A DNA stretch of 64,000 nucleotides, taken from the NCBI GenBank assembly GCA_963719485.1, contig OY970387.1, positions 4,216,001 to 4,280,000 of the forward strand. Direction: 5' to 3'. The position numbers and the translations under genes were made by a program. Shown one piece after another: positions 44,581 to 52,985 of this stretch. Under the pieces are notes generated by a model. That model did no database searches. It was given only the letters and a program-made list of their open reading frames with translations, and was not told the DNA's origin. How positions within the stretch are numbered: the stretch's first letter is position 1; the number at the start of each line of letters is the position of its first letter. Source of the DNA: Bog-473 sp963719485. GTDB taxonomy: Bacteria > Actinomycetota > Acidimicrobiia > Acidimicrobiales > RAAP-2.

Positions 44581-45144
44581 TCAGCCGAGTCGAGCCGTGC
44601 ACACCCACCCGAGGTCGCACGTCCGCACGCGCAGGGAACAGAAACCGGCAGCGGCCAACCGGGGCTCCAGGTCTCCCGGATCGATCGGGTTGTAGGTGTC
44701 CTCCTGGTGGAACAGTGCGCTGCCGTCGCTGTAGATGCCGTCGGCGGCCACGAGGACACCCCCGGGGACGAGGACGCGGGCCAGCTCGGCGAACACCCAG
44801 TCCTGGGCTTCGGCCGGCTCGATGTGATGGAGCATGTGGAAGGACGCGGCACCGGTGAAGCGCCCCGCTGCGAGATCGAGCGCGGTGGCATCGCCCACCA
44901 CGACCTCGACGTTGGTCCCCGCCATCCTCTGCGCGAGGGACGCCGCCAGCTCCTCGTCGAGCTCGACCGCAGTGAGATGCGCCGTCTTTGTGCGCAGGAT
45001 GTCCGTGGTGAACCCGGGGCCCGGACCGATTTCGATCGCGGCGTCGCCCAGCTCGACGCCGTGCAGCGCGACGGGGAGGATCGTGTCGGAAACCAGCCGG
45101 CGCCAGTCCTCGCTCGCGCAGTACGCCATGTGGCCCTGATTCAT
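44581..45144 (-). CDS. SAM-dependent methyltransferase (class I)
   Basis: 187 residues. Motif I AAIEIGPGPGFTTDILRT, then TAVELDEELAASLAQRM, VVVGDATALDLAAGRF, and FHMLHHIEPAEAQDWVFAEL. It has the UbiE/Methyltransf_11 fold. The start codon directly abuts the amidohydrolase stop (TGA-ATG), so translation is coupled. Substrate unknown; it is smaller than average, without an extra substrate-binding domain. Confidence 0.87.
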   Translation of the reverse strand: MNQGHMAYCASEDWRRLVSDTILPVALHGVELGDAAIEIGPGPGFTTDILRTKTAHLTAVELDEELAASLAQRMAGTNVEVVVGDATALDLAAGRFTGAASFHMLHHIEPAEAQDWVFAELARVLVPGGVLVAADGIYSDGSALFHQEDTYNPIDPGDLEPRLAAAGFCSLRVRTCDLGWVCTARLG

Positions 45145-46401
45145 TCAGCCCGGTGCTTGGACCTGGTACTCGTCCTTCCACCAGCGCGCCGCGCGCACCT
45201 CCTCGGGGTCGGTGCGCAAGGTCGGATCCTGGCCCAGGTCCGCCGGCGTTGGCCCGATCCGGTCGGCCACGGGACGCAGCGCGTCGAGGTCGAAGTCGTA
45301 GCAGCGGGCGGCCGTCTCGCCCAGCAACTTCCGGGCGTCCTCCACCGGGATGCCGCCGAAGTCACCGCGCAGGCGCTCCTGGGTGTGCGGCCAGGTGCCC
45401 TCCGGGTGCGGATAGTCGGTCCCCCACATGACGACGTCGCAACCCAATACGTGGCGGCGTCGGATCTCCTCCCGCGACATGGTTGATGCTCCAATGAAGA
45501 TGTTCTCCCCGAAGTAGTCCGAGGGAAGCTTGGAGATCTTCCCCTTCAACAGCGCGGCCATCTTCTTGGTGGTGTGGCCCCCGCCCATGTACTGGTCCCA
45601 CTTCCACATCATGTCGGCGGCCCAATAGGCAGCGGCCTCCGTCACCACGTACTTGAGACGCGGGAAGCGCTCGAAGGCGCCGGAGAAGAGCAGGTGCCAC
45701 ATCGGCCGGGCGGCCCACCAGACCACCTCGGCGAGGTAGATGCCGATGTTGTCGTTGTACTCGTCCTGGGGCGCCTCACCCGAGTGGGTGTGGACGGGGA
45801 AGCCGGTCTCCTGGCAGGCCGCCCACACCGGGTCGTAGTCCGGGTGGTTGTAGGGCAGGAGGTCGTGCCACATCGTCGGGACCATGATCCCGCGGATACC
45901 GGGCTGCTCGGCCAGCCATTCGATCTCGGCCACCGAGCGCTCGACGCCATGGGTGATGGGCACCAGCGCGATACCGCCATGGCGTTCCGGGCTGCGGCTG
46001 CACATCTCGGCCAGGAAGCGATTATGGGCGCGCGCACCGGCGAAGGCCAGCTCGGGGTCGGCGATAGCGCCCGCGGAGAGTCCGGCGCCGAAGGGAGGTG
46101 AGGCCATGCCCGTGATGGCGTCGGCGTCGGCGAACATCACTTCCGCCGTGACGCCATCGGCGTCGAGCTCCTTGTCGCGCTGCTCGATGTCCCAGGCGCC
46201 GCGCAAGCCCTCCTCGTTGTCGGTCTCCCACCCCATGATGTAGTCGTAATTCATCTGGAGCTGCTGGTCCCGGTTGGCCTGGCGCTCGGCGAGGTAGTCG
46301 TCGAACTGACGGTGGTAGGCGGCGTCGAGATAGGGCCGGTAGCCCTCGCACTGCAAGCCGGCATGGGCGTCGGCCGAGATGATCAGGTAGCGCTCGCTCA
46401 T
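45145..46401 (-). CDS. Amidohydrolase-2 family protein (decarboxylase-like) A
   Basis: 418 residues. TIM-barrel start LIISADAHAG carries a DAH metal motif in place of the classic DxH; barrel His in FPVHTHSGEAPQD; later WGTDYPHPEGTWPH supplies the catalytic Asp. The group contains ACMSD and gamma-resorcylate decarboxylases, which cut C-C bonds without hydrolysis, and many uncharacterised actinobacterial enzymes. It overlaps the upstream decarboxylase-like gene by 4 bp (ATGA). A second paralogue lies in the same operon, probably acting on a later or related intermediate. Confidence 0.87.
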   Translation of the reverse strand: MSERYLIISADAHAGLQCEGYRPYLDAAYHRQFDDYLAERQANRDQQLQMNYDYIMGWETDNEEGLRGAWDIEQRDKELDADGVTAEVMFADADAITGMASPPFGAGLSAGAIADPELAFAGARAHNRFLAEMCSRSPERHGGIALVPITHGVERSVAEIEWLAEQPGIRGIMVPTMWHDLLPYNHPDYDPVWAACQETGFPVHTHSGEAPQDEYNDNIGIYLAEVVWWAARPMWHLLFSGAFERFPRLKYVVTEAAAYWAADMMWKWDQYMGGGHTTKKMAALLKGKISKLPSDYFGENIFIGASTMSREEIRRRHVLGCDVVMWGTDYPHPEGTWPHTQERLRGDFGGIPVEDARKLLGETAARCYDFDLDALRPVADRIGPTPADLGQDPTLRTDPEEVRAARWWKDEYQVQAPG

Positions 46402-47174
46402 CGCGTCGCCCCGAGCACCGAGAGGTCGTCGTAGCGCTGATGGATGAATGGCTCGAGCCCCGCCCGCGGCACCGGTCCGATGATGCGCCCGACCTGCGTG
46501 GAGGCCCGCTCCGTCCAGTTGAGGTCCACCATGCGGCGCACCACCAGGTCCGCCACGGGGTCCAGGGGCGCCTCTTTGAGGATGAGCTCGCCCTCAATTG
46601 ATTCGTGCAGCCTCGTCCGCTCTGTCTTCTCGCCGTAGACGAGCAGCGGGTCCTGGTCGAGCACGCCGGCCGCCTCGCACGAGGGCGACAGCTTGAACCA
46701 GAAGTCGGTCTTCTCCAGCTCGTAGTTCTCGCGGGTCCCGCTGATCCGGCCCGTGATCTCGCAGACCACCGAGCCCATGCGTGCGATGCGGGCCGACACG
46801 TTGGCGCCGTCGCGCGTCACCTCGACCTCGGCGAGCTTCTTGGGTTCGCCATTGACCTCGCGGCCACCGGTGAGCGCCTGCTCGGTCGTCATGGGCATGA
46901 AGATCGGGTATTCCCCCAGCCGGTCCTCGTGCCGGGCCTGGACACCGATCCATCCAGCGCCGAATACGGGCAGCCCGGGCATCTCCACCCTTGTGATGGT
47001 GATGCGGACAAGCGGATCGGGACCGGGTTCGAGCGGTGGCGGCAGAATTGCCGCCACGATCTCCGGATCGGTCTCGTAGACGGCCGTGACCGCCTCCGAC
47101 CAGATGTCGGCCTTCTTGGCCTCGATCTCGTGGTTCACTTCCGTGGCGCGGGCGCCGTAGCGGACGGTCGTCAT
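46398..47174 (-). CDS. Acetoacetate decarboxylase-like protein
   Basis: 258 residues from ATG 47174, with GGAGGAGG 5 nt upstream. ADC-family sequence: YPIFMPMTTEQALTGGREVN, and GEPKKLAEVEV, where the Lys pair corresponds to the Schiff-base lysine of acetoacetate decarboxylase. The family uses that Lys to decarboxylate 3-oxo acids, or to hydrate or aldol-cleave related compounds. It lies between two amidohydrolases, and its stop overlaps the next gene. Confidence 0.83.
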   Translation of the reverse strand: MTTVRYGARATEVNHEIEAKKADIWSEAVTAVYETDPEIVAAILPPPLEPGPDPLVRITITRVEMPGLPVFGAGWIGVQARHEDRLGEYPIFMPMTTEQALTGGREVNGEPKKLAEVEVTRDGANVSARIARMGSVVCEITGRISGTRENYELEKTDFWFKLSPSCEAAGVLDQDPLLVYGEKTERTRLHESIEGELILKEAPLDPVADLVVRRMVDLNWTERASTQVGRIIGPVPRAGLEPFIHQRYDDLSVLGATR

Positions 47175-47190
47175 GTGTCCTCCTCCTTGC

Positions 47191-48432
47191 TCACCACGCA
47201 CGCAGGATCTGCGTGGGATCGAACGCGTTGCAGGTTGTCGCGGTCGGCCAGCTCTCGGGCGGCAGCGGCCGGGCGACGTCGGCCACCTCGGGGCCGACCC
47301 GGTCGCCGACGGGCTGCAGCCGGCCGAGGTCGAACCCGTAGAAGGACGCCGCCGTCGACTCCACCATGGCGCGCACCTCGGGTTCGGGGTAGTCCGAAAA
47401 AGCCACCCGCAGCGCCTCGGTCGTGTACGGGTAGCTGCCTTCCGAGTGCGGATAGTCCGCGCCCCACATGACATGGTCGATCCCGAGGTCGCGGCACAAC
47501 GGTGCCTCACTCGGGCGCAGGAAGCTGGCCCCGATCCAGAAGTTTCGGGCGAAGTACTCCGTGGGCGTCATCGTCATCTTTGCGGCGGCGGCGCCGAAGA
47601 AGTTCGCCTCGGCTGCGTTGGCCGTCGTCATGCGGCCGTAGAACCAGTCCAGTGTCTCGAGGCCGCGCGGAAGCCAGGCGACCCCCTGCTCGGTGACGGC
47701 GAAGCGCAGCGTCGGGTGGCGCTCCAGCACGCCGGAGAAGATGAGATGCCACACCGAGCGGTGGCTGAACCAGGGGATCTCGATGAGCATCATGGACCGC
47801 GCCGCCTCGTGTTCCCCGTAGTCGGGCAGCGCGCTGCCTCCGTGGATGTTGATGGGCACGTCGAGTTCGGCGCACACCTGCCACAGGGGCTCGTAGTGGT
47901 CCTCCCACAATGGCGGCAAGTGGGAGTTGGGCGGGATGGACGGCAGCAGGATGCCCCCGAAGGGGTGGAAGGTGGCAGCGGCCCAGCGCACCTCGGCAAC
48001 GGCGTCCTCGATGTCGTTGGCGAAGACCTGGACGATGCCGGCCCGGCGGCCCGGCGTGGCCGCACAGAAGTCGGCCAGCCACCTGTTGTGGGCCTGCACG
48101 CCGGCCCAGCGCCGCTCGTAGTCCTCGGGCGACGGGGGCAGGGCGACGAGGTTCCCTTCGGCGAAGAACGGCGGGACCGTGTTGGGGAAGAGGACCTCGG
48201 CCGCAATGCCGTCGGACTCGGTCTCGGCCAGGCGCCGTTCGCTGTCCCAGCTGCGGTAGGCGATCGGCGCGATCAGGTCGGCATACGGGTTCACGTACTC
48301 GGCGGCCCAGGCATCGAACTCGTCGTGCCAACGACGGGGCAGGTAGGGCCGGTAGTCCTGGATGTCGCCGCCGGCGTGGCCGTCGGCAGAGACGATCGTG
48401 TAGCGCGCCCGTGCCGGGGCGGCGACCGGCAT
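47191..48432 (-). CDS. Amidohydrolase-2 family protein (decarboxylase-like) B
   Basis: 413 residues, paralogous to the gene at 45145-46401. Start YTIVSADGHAGGDIQDYRPY has the DxH metal motif; VPINIHGGSALPDYGE supplies a barrel His; MWGADYPHSEGSYPY has the catalytic Asp. It overlaps the SDR stop by 1 nt (TGATG), so the two are co-translated. Its N-terminal region differs enough from paralogue A to suggest a different substrate. Confidence 0.87.
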   Translation of the reverse strand: MPVAAPARARYTIVSADGHAGGDIQDYRPYLPRRWHDEFDAWAAEYVNPYADLIAPIAYRSWDSERRLAETESDGIAAEVLFPNTVPPFFAEGNLVALPPSPEDYERRWAGVQAHNRWLADFCAATPGRRAGIVQVFANDIEDAVAEVRWAAATFHPFGGILLPSIPPNSHLPPLWEDHYEPLWQVCAELDVPINIHGGSALPDYGEHEAARSMMLIEIPWFSHRSVWHLIFSGVLERHPTLRFAVTEQGVAWLPRGLETLDWFYGRMTTANAAEANFFGAAAAKMTMTPTEYFARNFWIGASFLRPSEAPLCRDLGIDHVMWGADYPHSEGSYPYTTEALRVAFSDYPEPEVRAMVESTAASFYGFDLGRLQPVGDRVGPEVADVARPLPPESWPTATTCNAFDPTQILRAW

Positions 48433-49304
48433 CAGGTCAGCGCCGCCGGGGGAAGCTGCCCGGCCCCGATGGCCTCGGCCCGGCGGTGCAGCATGGACGC
48501 AGCCTCCTCGAGTCCGTATCCGATGATGAAGTCGCCCCGCTTGACCCCTTGCACGCAGAAGCGGCCGAGCTCTCGCAGGTCCATGATCTCAACGGGGCGG
48601 CCCGCCGCCTCGAGCTGCGCCTTGAACTCTTCGAAGGTGGTGCCAGGCGCCGGCGGCCGCGGCCGCGTCCGCTGCAGAGCCTCGGGGCGGTTGCGCTGAG
48701 CGGTCCACAGGCCCGTATCGAGCAGACCCCCTGAGGGATAGAACACGGCGGCCCGCAGGTCGGTACCGGCGGCGATCAGCTGGTGGGCCAAGGCCTCGGT
48801 GAGGCACGAGATGGCCGCCTTGCTCGAGGCGTAGACCGACGCATACGGAACCGGTGCGATGCCGCCGTCCATGCTCGACGTGTTGATCACGACGCCGGGC
48901 TCCCCCGACTCGATCATGCGGGGCACGAACGACAGCATGCAATTGGCGACGCCGAACACGTTGACCGAGAAGCACCAGGCCCAGTCGTTGGGCTCCTGCT
49001 CCCACGGCCGGCCTCCCCCGCCCGAGGTCACCCCGGCGTTGTTGAAGAGGAGGTGGCAGGCGCCCTCACGAGCAAAGACGTCGGCGGCCAGGGCCTCCAC
49101 CGAGGACGCCGACGAGACGTCGGTCACGACGCCGCGCACTGTGCCGGCCTCGCCCAGGTCTTTCACCGCCGCCTCGAGCACCGGCTCCTCGACGTCGGCG
49201 ATGACGACCCGTGCGCCCTCTTCCAGAAGCGCCTCGGTGATGCCGCGGCCGATCCCGCCCGCTCCCCCGGTGACGACGGCTACCTTGCCGCTCAGATCAT
49301 CCAA
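48432..49304 (-). CDS. Short-chain dehydrogenase/reductase heading the amidohydrolase operon
   Basis: 290 residues. VAVVTGGAGGIGRGITEAL (cofactor), LLFNNAGVTSGGG, catalytic Ser in VVINTSSMDGGIAPV, Tyr and Lys in YASVYASSKAAISC, and a longer C-terminal part (RPRPPAPGTTFEEFKAQLEA) than typical SDRs. It probably oxidises an alcohol to a ketone at the start of the pathway served by this operon. A perfect palindrome lies 18 bp upstream. Confidence 0.88.
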   Translation of the reverse strand: MDDLSGKVAVVTGGAGGIGRGITEALLEEGARVVIADVEEPVLEAAVKDLGEAGTVRGVVTDVSSASSVEALAADVFAREGACHLLFNNAGVTSGGGGRPWEQEPNDWAWCFSVNVFGVANCMLSFVPRMIESGEPGVVINTSSMDGGIAPVPYASVYASSKAAISCLTEALAHQLIAAGTDLRAAVFYPSGGLLDTGLWTAQRNRPEALQRTRPRPPAPGTTFEEFKAQLEAAGRPVEIMDLRELGRFCVQGVKRGDFIIGYGLEEAASMLHRRAEAIGAGQLPPAALT

Positions 49305-49321
49305 CGCGTGCCCCCAATTTT

Positions 49322-49336
49322 CTGACGCCCCGTCAG
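49322..49336. promoter_or_regulatory. Perfect palindrome, operator-like, heading the amidohydrolase operon
   Basis: CTGACG-CCC-CGTCAG has perfect 6-bp arms around 3 nt. It lies 18 bp before the SDR start, just downstream of a TATGGT-like -10 on the minus strand (about 49345). Such CTGACG/CGTCAG palindromes are typical TetR-family operators. No regulator gene adjoins it, so the repressor would be encoded elsewhere. Confidence 0.6.
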
Positions 49337-49504
49337 GTGCCCACCATAACGCCCGCCCGGATCCGGTTCAGCCCGAAGGAGTGCTGTAGCGTCCACATCT
49401 CGTTCCAGACCGGGAGGTGTCGAGAACGTGAAGCGACTCTGCCTCGATCCGGACCACCCACTCCTCGTCCACCATTCCGTCCCGACCTCGCCCCCACTGG
49501 CGCC

Positions 49505-50008
49505 GTGCCCGAGAAACCACCCCAGCTGAAGGTGGCCCGGCCCGACGAAGCCGAGCCGCTCGATGAGATGGCGATGGCGAGGGCCTGGCTCCAACACCTG
49601 CGGGAGAGCGCCATCCTCAAGGTCGAGGGCCTGGACCGCACGCAGTTGCGCTGGCGGCCGTCCCCGACGGCCAACGCGCTCGGGGTGATCGTGGTGCATC
49701 TCGGCTACGCCGAACGCCTCTGGCTAAGGGCCATCTGCGCCGGTGAGCCGATGGACCTGGGATGGCGCGCCCACATGTTCGACCTGCCGGAGGCCTGGAA
49801 TGGCGACGACGCCGTCGGGTTCTACCGGGAGGAGAGCGCGCAGGCGGACGCCGTCCTGGACGAGGGCTCCTTGGACCGCCCCTCCCAGGGGGACTTCCGC
49901 CCAACGACCCTGCGTTGGGCCCTGTTCCATCTCATCGAGGAGACGGCGCGCCACGTCGGGCACATGGACATCACCCGCGAGCTTCTCGACGGGAGCGTCG
50001 GCCGGTGA
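49505..50008 (+). CDS. DinB-like protein (DUF664)
   Basis: 167 residues from GTG 49505. DinB-fold blocks are MARAWLQHLRESAILKVEGL, ALGVIVVHLGYAERLWLRAI (first His), and HLIEETARHVGHMDITREL (C-terminal His pair), which form the metal site. DUF664 proteins are small thiol-linked enzymes of unknown reaction. It reads away from the amidohydrolase operon with about 200 bp between, so the palindrome at 49322-49336 could influence both. Confidence 0.8.
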   Translation: MPEKPPQLKVARPDEAEPLDEMAMARAWLQHLRESAILKVEGLDRTQLRWRPSPTANALGVIVVHLGYAERLWLRAICAGEPMDLGWRAHMFDLPEAWNGDDAVGFYREESAQADAVLDEGSLDRPSQGDFRPTTLRWALFHLIEETARHVGHMDITRELLDGSVGR

Positions 50009-50215
50009 GCGTCCCCGATTGGGGCGAACGGGCGCCGGAGGCCAGGTTTCCGGGGCCAGGTCCAGGCCGCCCACCATTTGTGCCTTCCACGTGAGATCCT
50101 GGTACCTGTCGCAAGGCGGTGCCGTAAAAACTGGTAAGGGCGGTCCCAAAAGGCGTGCCGGGGCCGCATAATTGGCGTAGTTCAAGTACGGGGCGTGGGA
50201 GGTCGACAAACGGCC

Positions 50216-50860
50216 ATGGACGTGCAAGCCGGCGAAGCGGGGCTACGACCCGATCCGTCCGCGACGGCCATCGTCCAACGGCCGGGCACGGAGGGGCAAG
50301 GACAGCTCTTTCGCGACAACTATCCGACCTACGCGGACACCGACAAGATCCCCGCAGTCCGCGGCGGCCCCTCCCCGCGGCCCAGGACAAACCGGTGGCT
50401 CCGGGTCTTAGTGGTCCTGGTCGCGCTGGCCGTGCTCGCCGCGGGCGCCGCGCTCGGGCTGGTGAAGGCTGGCGTGATCGACAAGAGCGGGACCAACGAT
50501 CCGAGCTCGGCGCAGACGAACCAGCATCACGCCTCCACCGCCACTTCGAAGACGCCGCTGGTGACTCCGGTCTCGACTGGCTCCGGCACGGCAACCTATC
50601 GGGTGGCCATCGCCGCCTACGGCGTCACCGTGATCACGTCGACCGGCCGTTCCTGGGTCAGCATCGGCGCTGTGGGCCAGCGCCCGACCTTCGCCGGGAT
50701 CGTGCCGCAGAACAGCTCCCAGAAGGCGGTCCTGCTCGGACCCTCCACCGTCGACGTCGGTGCGGGCGGGACGAAGGTCCTCGTGACATCGGGGCACCGC
50801 ACCTTCACACTGACGCCCGTCTCCGCGCCGTTCAGCTACCAGTTCGTCATCAAGAGCTGA
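50216..50860 (+). CDS. Membrane-anchored DUF4115-like (RodZ C-terminal-type) protein
   Basis: 214 residues from ATG 50216; GTG 50195 is in frame, before a GGGAGGT. A cytoplasmic N-terminus of about 70 residues is followed by one membrane helix (LRVLVVLVALAVLAAGAALG), then a Ser/Thr-rich linker and a beta domain (TYRVAIAAYGVTVITSTGRS... VLLGPSTVDVGAGGTKVLV) resembling the DUF4115 end of RodZ. There is no N-terminal HTH, so it is not RodZ itself. It may bind the cell envelope. Confidence 0.7.
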   Translation: MDVQAGEAGLRPDPSATAIVQRPGTEGQGQLFRDNYPTYADTDKIPAVRGGPSPRPRTNRWLRVLVVLVALAVLAAGAALGLVKAGVIDKSGTNDPSSAQTNQHHASTATSKTPLVTPVSTGSGTATYRVAIAAYGVTVITSTGRSWVSIGAVGQRPTFAGIVPQNSSQKAVLLGPSTVDVGAGGTKVLVTSGHRTFTLTPVSAPFSYQFVIKS

Positions 50861-50887
50861 CGCCCGGCCGACGCCGGCCGGCGAGAT

Positions 50888-51208
50888 TCAACCGTCAAGC
50901 AGCTCACGCAATCTCTGCATCTGGCCTGGCACGATGCGCCACCACATCCAGCGGCCGCGCTTCTCGCCGACGATCAGCCCGGCCTCCGACAAGACCCGGG
51001 TGTGGTGCGAGATGGTGGGCTGGCTCTTGTCCAGCGGGCCTTCAAGATTGCAGCTGCAGACTTCGCCCTCACTGGCCACGATGGACAACAGCCGGAGGCG
51101 CACCGGGTCACCCAGCGCAGCAAATACAGGAGCCAGCTCGGCTGCGTCGTTCTTGCTCAGCGCAGACGCAGTCAGGGCCGGACAGCACGACGCGGCTTTC
51201 GTCGGCAT
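50888..51208 (-). CDS. arsR: ArsR-family arsenic-responsive repressor
   Basis: 106 residues from ATG 51208, with GGAGGT 7 nt upstream; ATG 51217 is also in frame. ArsR winged helix ELAPVFAALGDPVRLRLLSI, then KSQPTISHHTRVLSEAGL. Candidate As(III) ligands are the CxC of EGEVCSCNL (Cys51, Cys53) and the N-terminal Cys8-Cys9. It is divergent from arsI, with two ATYGA-N6-TCAAT sites between them, so it would release the operon when arsenite binds. Confidence 0.88.
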   Translation of the reverse strand: MPTKAASCCPALTASALSKNDAAELAPVFAALGDPVRLRLLSIVASEGEVCSCNLEGPLDKSQPTISHHTRVLSEAGLIVGEKRGRWMWWRIVPGQMQRLRELLDG

Positions 51209-51222
51209 CAAGTCCACCTCCT

Positions 51223-51238
51223 ATTGACATCCATCAAT
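51223..51238. promoter_or_regulatory. Probable ArsR operator 1
   Basis: ATTGA-CATCCA-TCAAT has perfect 5-bp arms in the classic ArsR/SmtB spacing. It lies 15 bp from the arsR start. Confidence 0.7.
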
Positions 51239-51258
51239 GTATTGTGCAGACTCCACCT

Positions 51259-51274
51259 ATCGATGTCAATCAAT
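51259..51274. promoter_or_regulatory. Probable ArsR operator 2
   Basis: ATCGA-TGTCAA-TCAAT repeats the pattern of site 1 with one mismatch, 36 bp further on, and ends 17 bp before arsI. Two sites let one repressor control both divergent genes. Confidence 0.68.
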
Positions 51275-51291
51275 GTAATGGAGCTCAGCCC

Positions 51292-51750
51292 ATGTCCCGT
51301 GTTCAGCTTGCTCTCAACGTCTCCGACCTCGACGAGGCGATCGGTTTCTACTCCTCGCTCTTCGGCACCGCACCGGCCAAAGTCCGGCCCGGCTACGCCA
51401 ACTTCGCCATCGCGGATCCGCCCCTCAAGCTGGTCCTGATGGAGCTGCCGGACGCGAGGGGAAGCGGTGTCGCAGGTGCGTTGAACCACCTGGGCGTGGA
51501 GGTCACCAGCCCCGACGATGTCGCTTCCGCGGGCGACCGCCTCGCTCGCGAGGGTCTTGCCACGCGCGACCAGTCCCAGGTGACGTGCTGTTTCGCCGTC
51601 CAGGACAAGGTCTGGGTCGAGGACCCGGACGGGGCACCGTGGGAGGTCTACACCGTGCTGGCTGACGCACCGGAGGAATCGGGACGGGAGGGGGACAGCA
51701 CCCGCTGCGCCGGCACCGCCACCGCCACCGCCACCGACGCTTGCTGCTGA
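51292..51750 (+). CDS. arsI: ArsI/CadI-type C-As lyase or cadmium/arsenic-induced VOC protein
   Basis: 152 residues from ATG 51292. It resembles ArsI, the VOC dioxygenase that demethylates organoarsenicals: Gln5 in MSRVQLALNV, AKVRPGYANFAIADPPLKLV, His66 in LNHLGVEV, the vicinal Cys99-Cys100 in QVTCCFAVQDKVWVEDPDG, and Glu118 in PWEVYTVL. These match the organoarsenical-binding Cys pair and iron ligands of ArsI. The C-terminus adds a Cys-rich tail (RCAG... DACC). CadI of mycobacteria is the close relative, so the name remains provisional. Confidence 0.83.
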   Translation: MSRVQLALNVSDLDEAIGFYSSLFGTAPAKVRPGYANFAIADPPLKLVLMELPDARGSGVAGALNHLGVEVTSPDDVASAGDRLAREGLATRDQSQVTCCFAVQDKVWVEDPDGAPWEVYTVLADAPEESGREGDSTRCAGTATATATDACC

Positions 51751-51784
51751 CGGCCGGGCGGACCGCACCAACAGTCCCAGACCA

Positions 51785-52546
51785 ATGAGCGAAGTCGCGA
51801 TCTGGCGCCGCCTCACCGCCGAGTTCATCGGCAGCGCATTCCTGGCCGCGCTGGTGATCGGCTCCGGCATCGCGGCGCAACAGCTGTCGCCCGGTAATAC
51901 CGGGCTCCAGCTCTTCGAAAACGCTGCTGCGACTGCGGCCGGCCTCGCGGCCATCATCATGATGTTCGGACCCGTGTCCGGCGGCCACTTCAACCCCGTC
52001 GTTTCGTTCGTCGACGCGGTCTTTGGCGGTATCACGTGGCGGGACGCCGGGTTCTACCTCCCGGCTCAGGTGGCGGGCTGCGTCCTCGGGGCGGTCGTTG
52101 CCAACGTGATGTTCTCCCGGGCCGCCTTCGAGCTCTCGACCACCCACCGGGCCTCCCCAGCGCACTTCCTCTCGGAGGTCGTCGCCACCCTGGGCCTGCT
52201 GCTCGTCATCTTCGCGTTGGCCCGTTCGGGCCGGTCAGCCTCCGCGCCCGCGGCCGTTGGCGCCTACATCGGGGCCGCCTACTTCTTCACCAGCTCGACC
52301 AGCTTCGCCAACCCGGCCATCACCGTCGGCCGCATGTTCTCCAACACCTTCGCCGGCATCGCGCCCTCGTCGGCACCGAGTTTCATCGGCGCCCAGGTCG
52401 TCGGCGGGATCGTCGCGGTCCTGCTCATCAAGGTGCTCTACCCGACCATCACGTCACAGCAGGCCGGCGACATCCTCTTCCCCCATGAGCCCGAGACGGG
52501 CACCACGACCGCCGACGCCGAGACCGAGATCGTCGAGACTGCATGA
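51785..52546 (+). CDS. Aquaglyceroporin (AqpS-like), probable arsenite channel
   Basis: 253 residues with about six helices and both MIP selectivity motifs, here GGHFNPVVSFVD (NPV) and SFANPAITVGRMF (NPA). It starts LTAEFIGSAFLAALVIGSG. In this ars operon it replaces the usual ArsB or Acr3 exporter. The known precedent is AqpS of Sinorhizobium, which lets arsenite leave down its gradient. Its ATGA overlap with arsC supports that arrangement. Substrate is inferred from context. Confidence 0.85.
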   Translation: MSEVAIWRRLTAEFIGSAFLAALVIGSGIAAQQLSPGNTGLQLFENAAATAAGLAAIIMMFGPVSGGHFNPVVSFVDAVFGGITWRDAGFYLPAQVAGCVLGAVVANVMFSRAAFELSTTHRASPAHFLSEVVATLGLLLVIFALARSGRSASAPAAVGAYIGAAYFFTSSTSFANPAITVGRMFSNTFAGIAPSSAPSFIGAQVVGGIVAVLLIKVLYPTITSQQAGDILFPHEPETGTTTADAETEIVETA

Positions 52547-52950
52547 GCGCTGACCGGCCGGCCGTGCTGTTCCTGTGCGTCCACAACGCCGGGCGTTCCC
52601 AAATGGCCGCCGCGCTGCTCAACCAGCGGGCCCGCGGCCGCGTCACGGTGCTCTCGGCAGGCTCGGAGCCGGGCGAGAACCTCAATCCGGCCGTCGTGGC
52701 GGCCATGGCCGAGCTCGGCATCGACATCTCGGCGGAACAGCCCAAGAGGCTGACCGACGACATGGCACGCGACGCCGACCTCGTGGTCACGATGGGGTGC
52801 GGTGACGCCTGCCCCGTCTACCCCGGCAAGCGCTATATCGACTGGGACCTGCCTGACCCGGCCGGCAAGGCCCTCGAGGAGGTACGACCGATCCGGGACG
52901 ACATCGCGGCCCGGGTCGACACGCTCCTCAACGAGCTCCTGAAGGCGTGA
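52543..52950 (+). CDS. arsC: Arsenate reductase, low-molecular-weight phosphatase type
   Basis: 135 residues. The P-loop is VLFLCVHNAGRSQMAAAL (nucleophilic Cys in CVHNAGRS), and the later TMGCGDACPVYPGKRYIDWD carries the Cys pair that forms the reaction disulfide. DLPDPAGKALEEVRPIRDDI is typical. It reduces arsenate to arsenite, probably with mycothiol/mycoredoxin or thioredoxin as donor. Start overlaps the aquaglyceroporin stop by 4 bp (ATGA). Confidence 0.92.
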   Translation: MSADRPAVLFLCVHNAGRSQMAAALLNQRARGRVTVLSAGSEPGENLNPAVVAAMAELGIDISAEQPKRLTDDMARDADLVVTMGCGDACPVYPGKRYIDWDLPDPAGKALEEVRPIRDDIAARVDTLLNELLKA

Positions 52951-52985
52951 ATCGCGCCACACCCTGAACTGCTAACACCTTGTGT

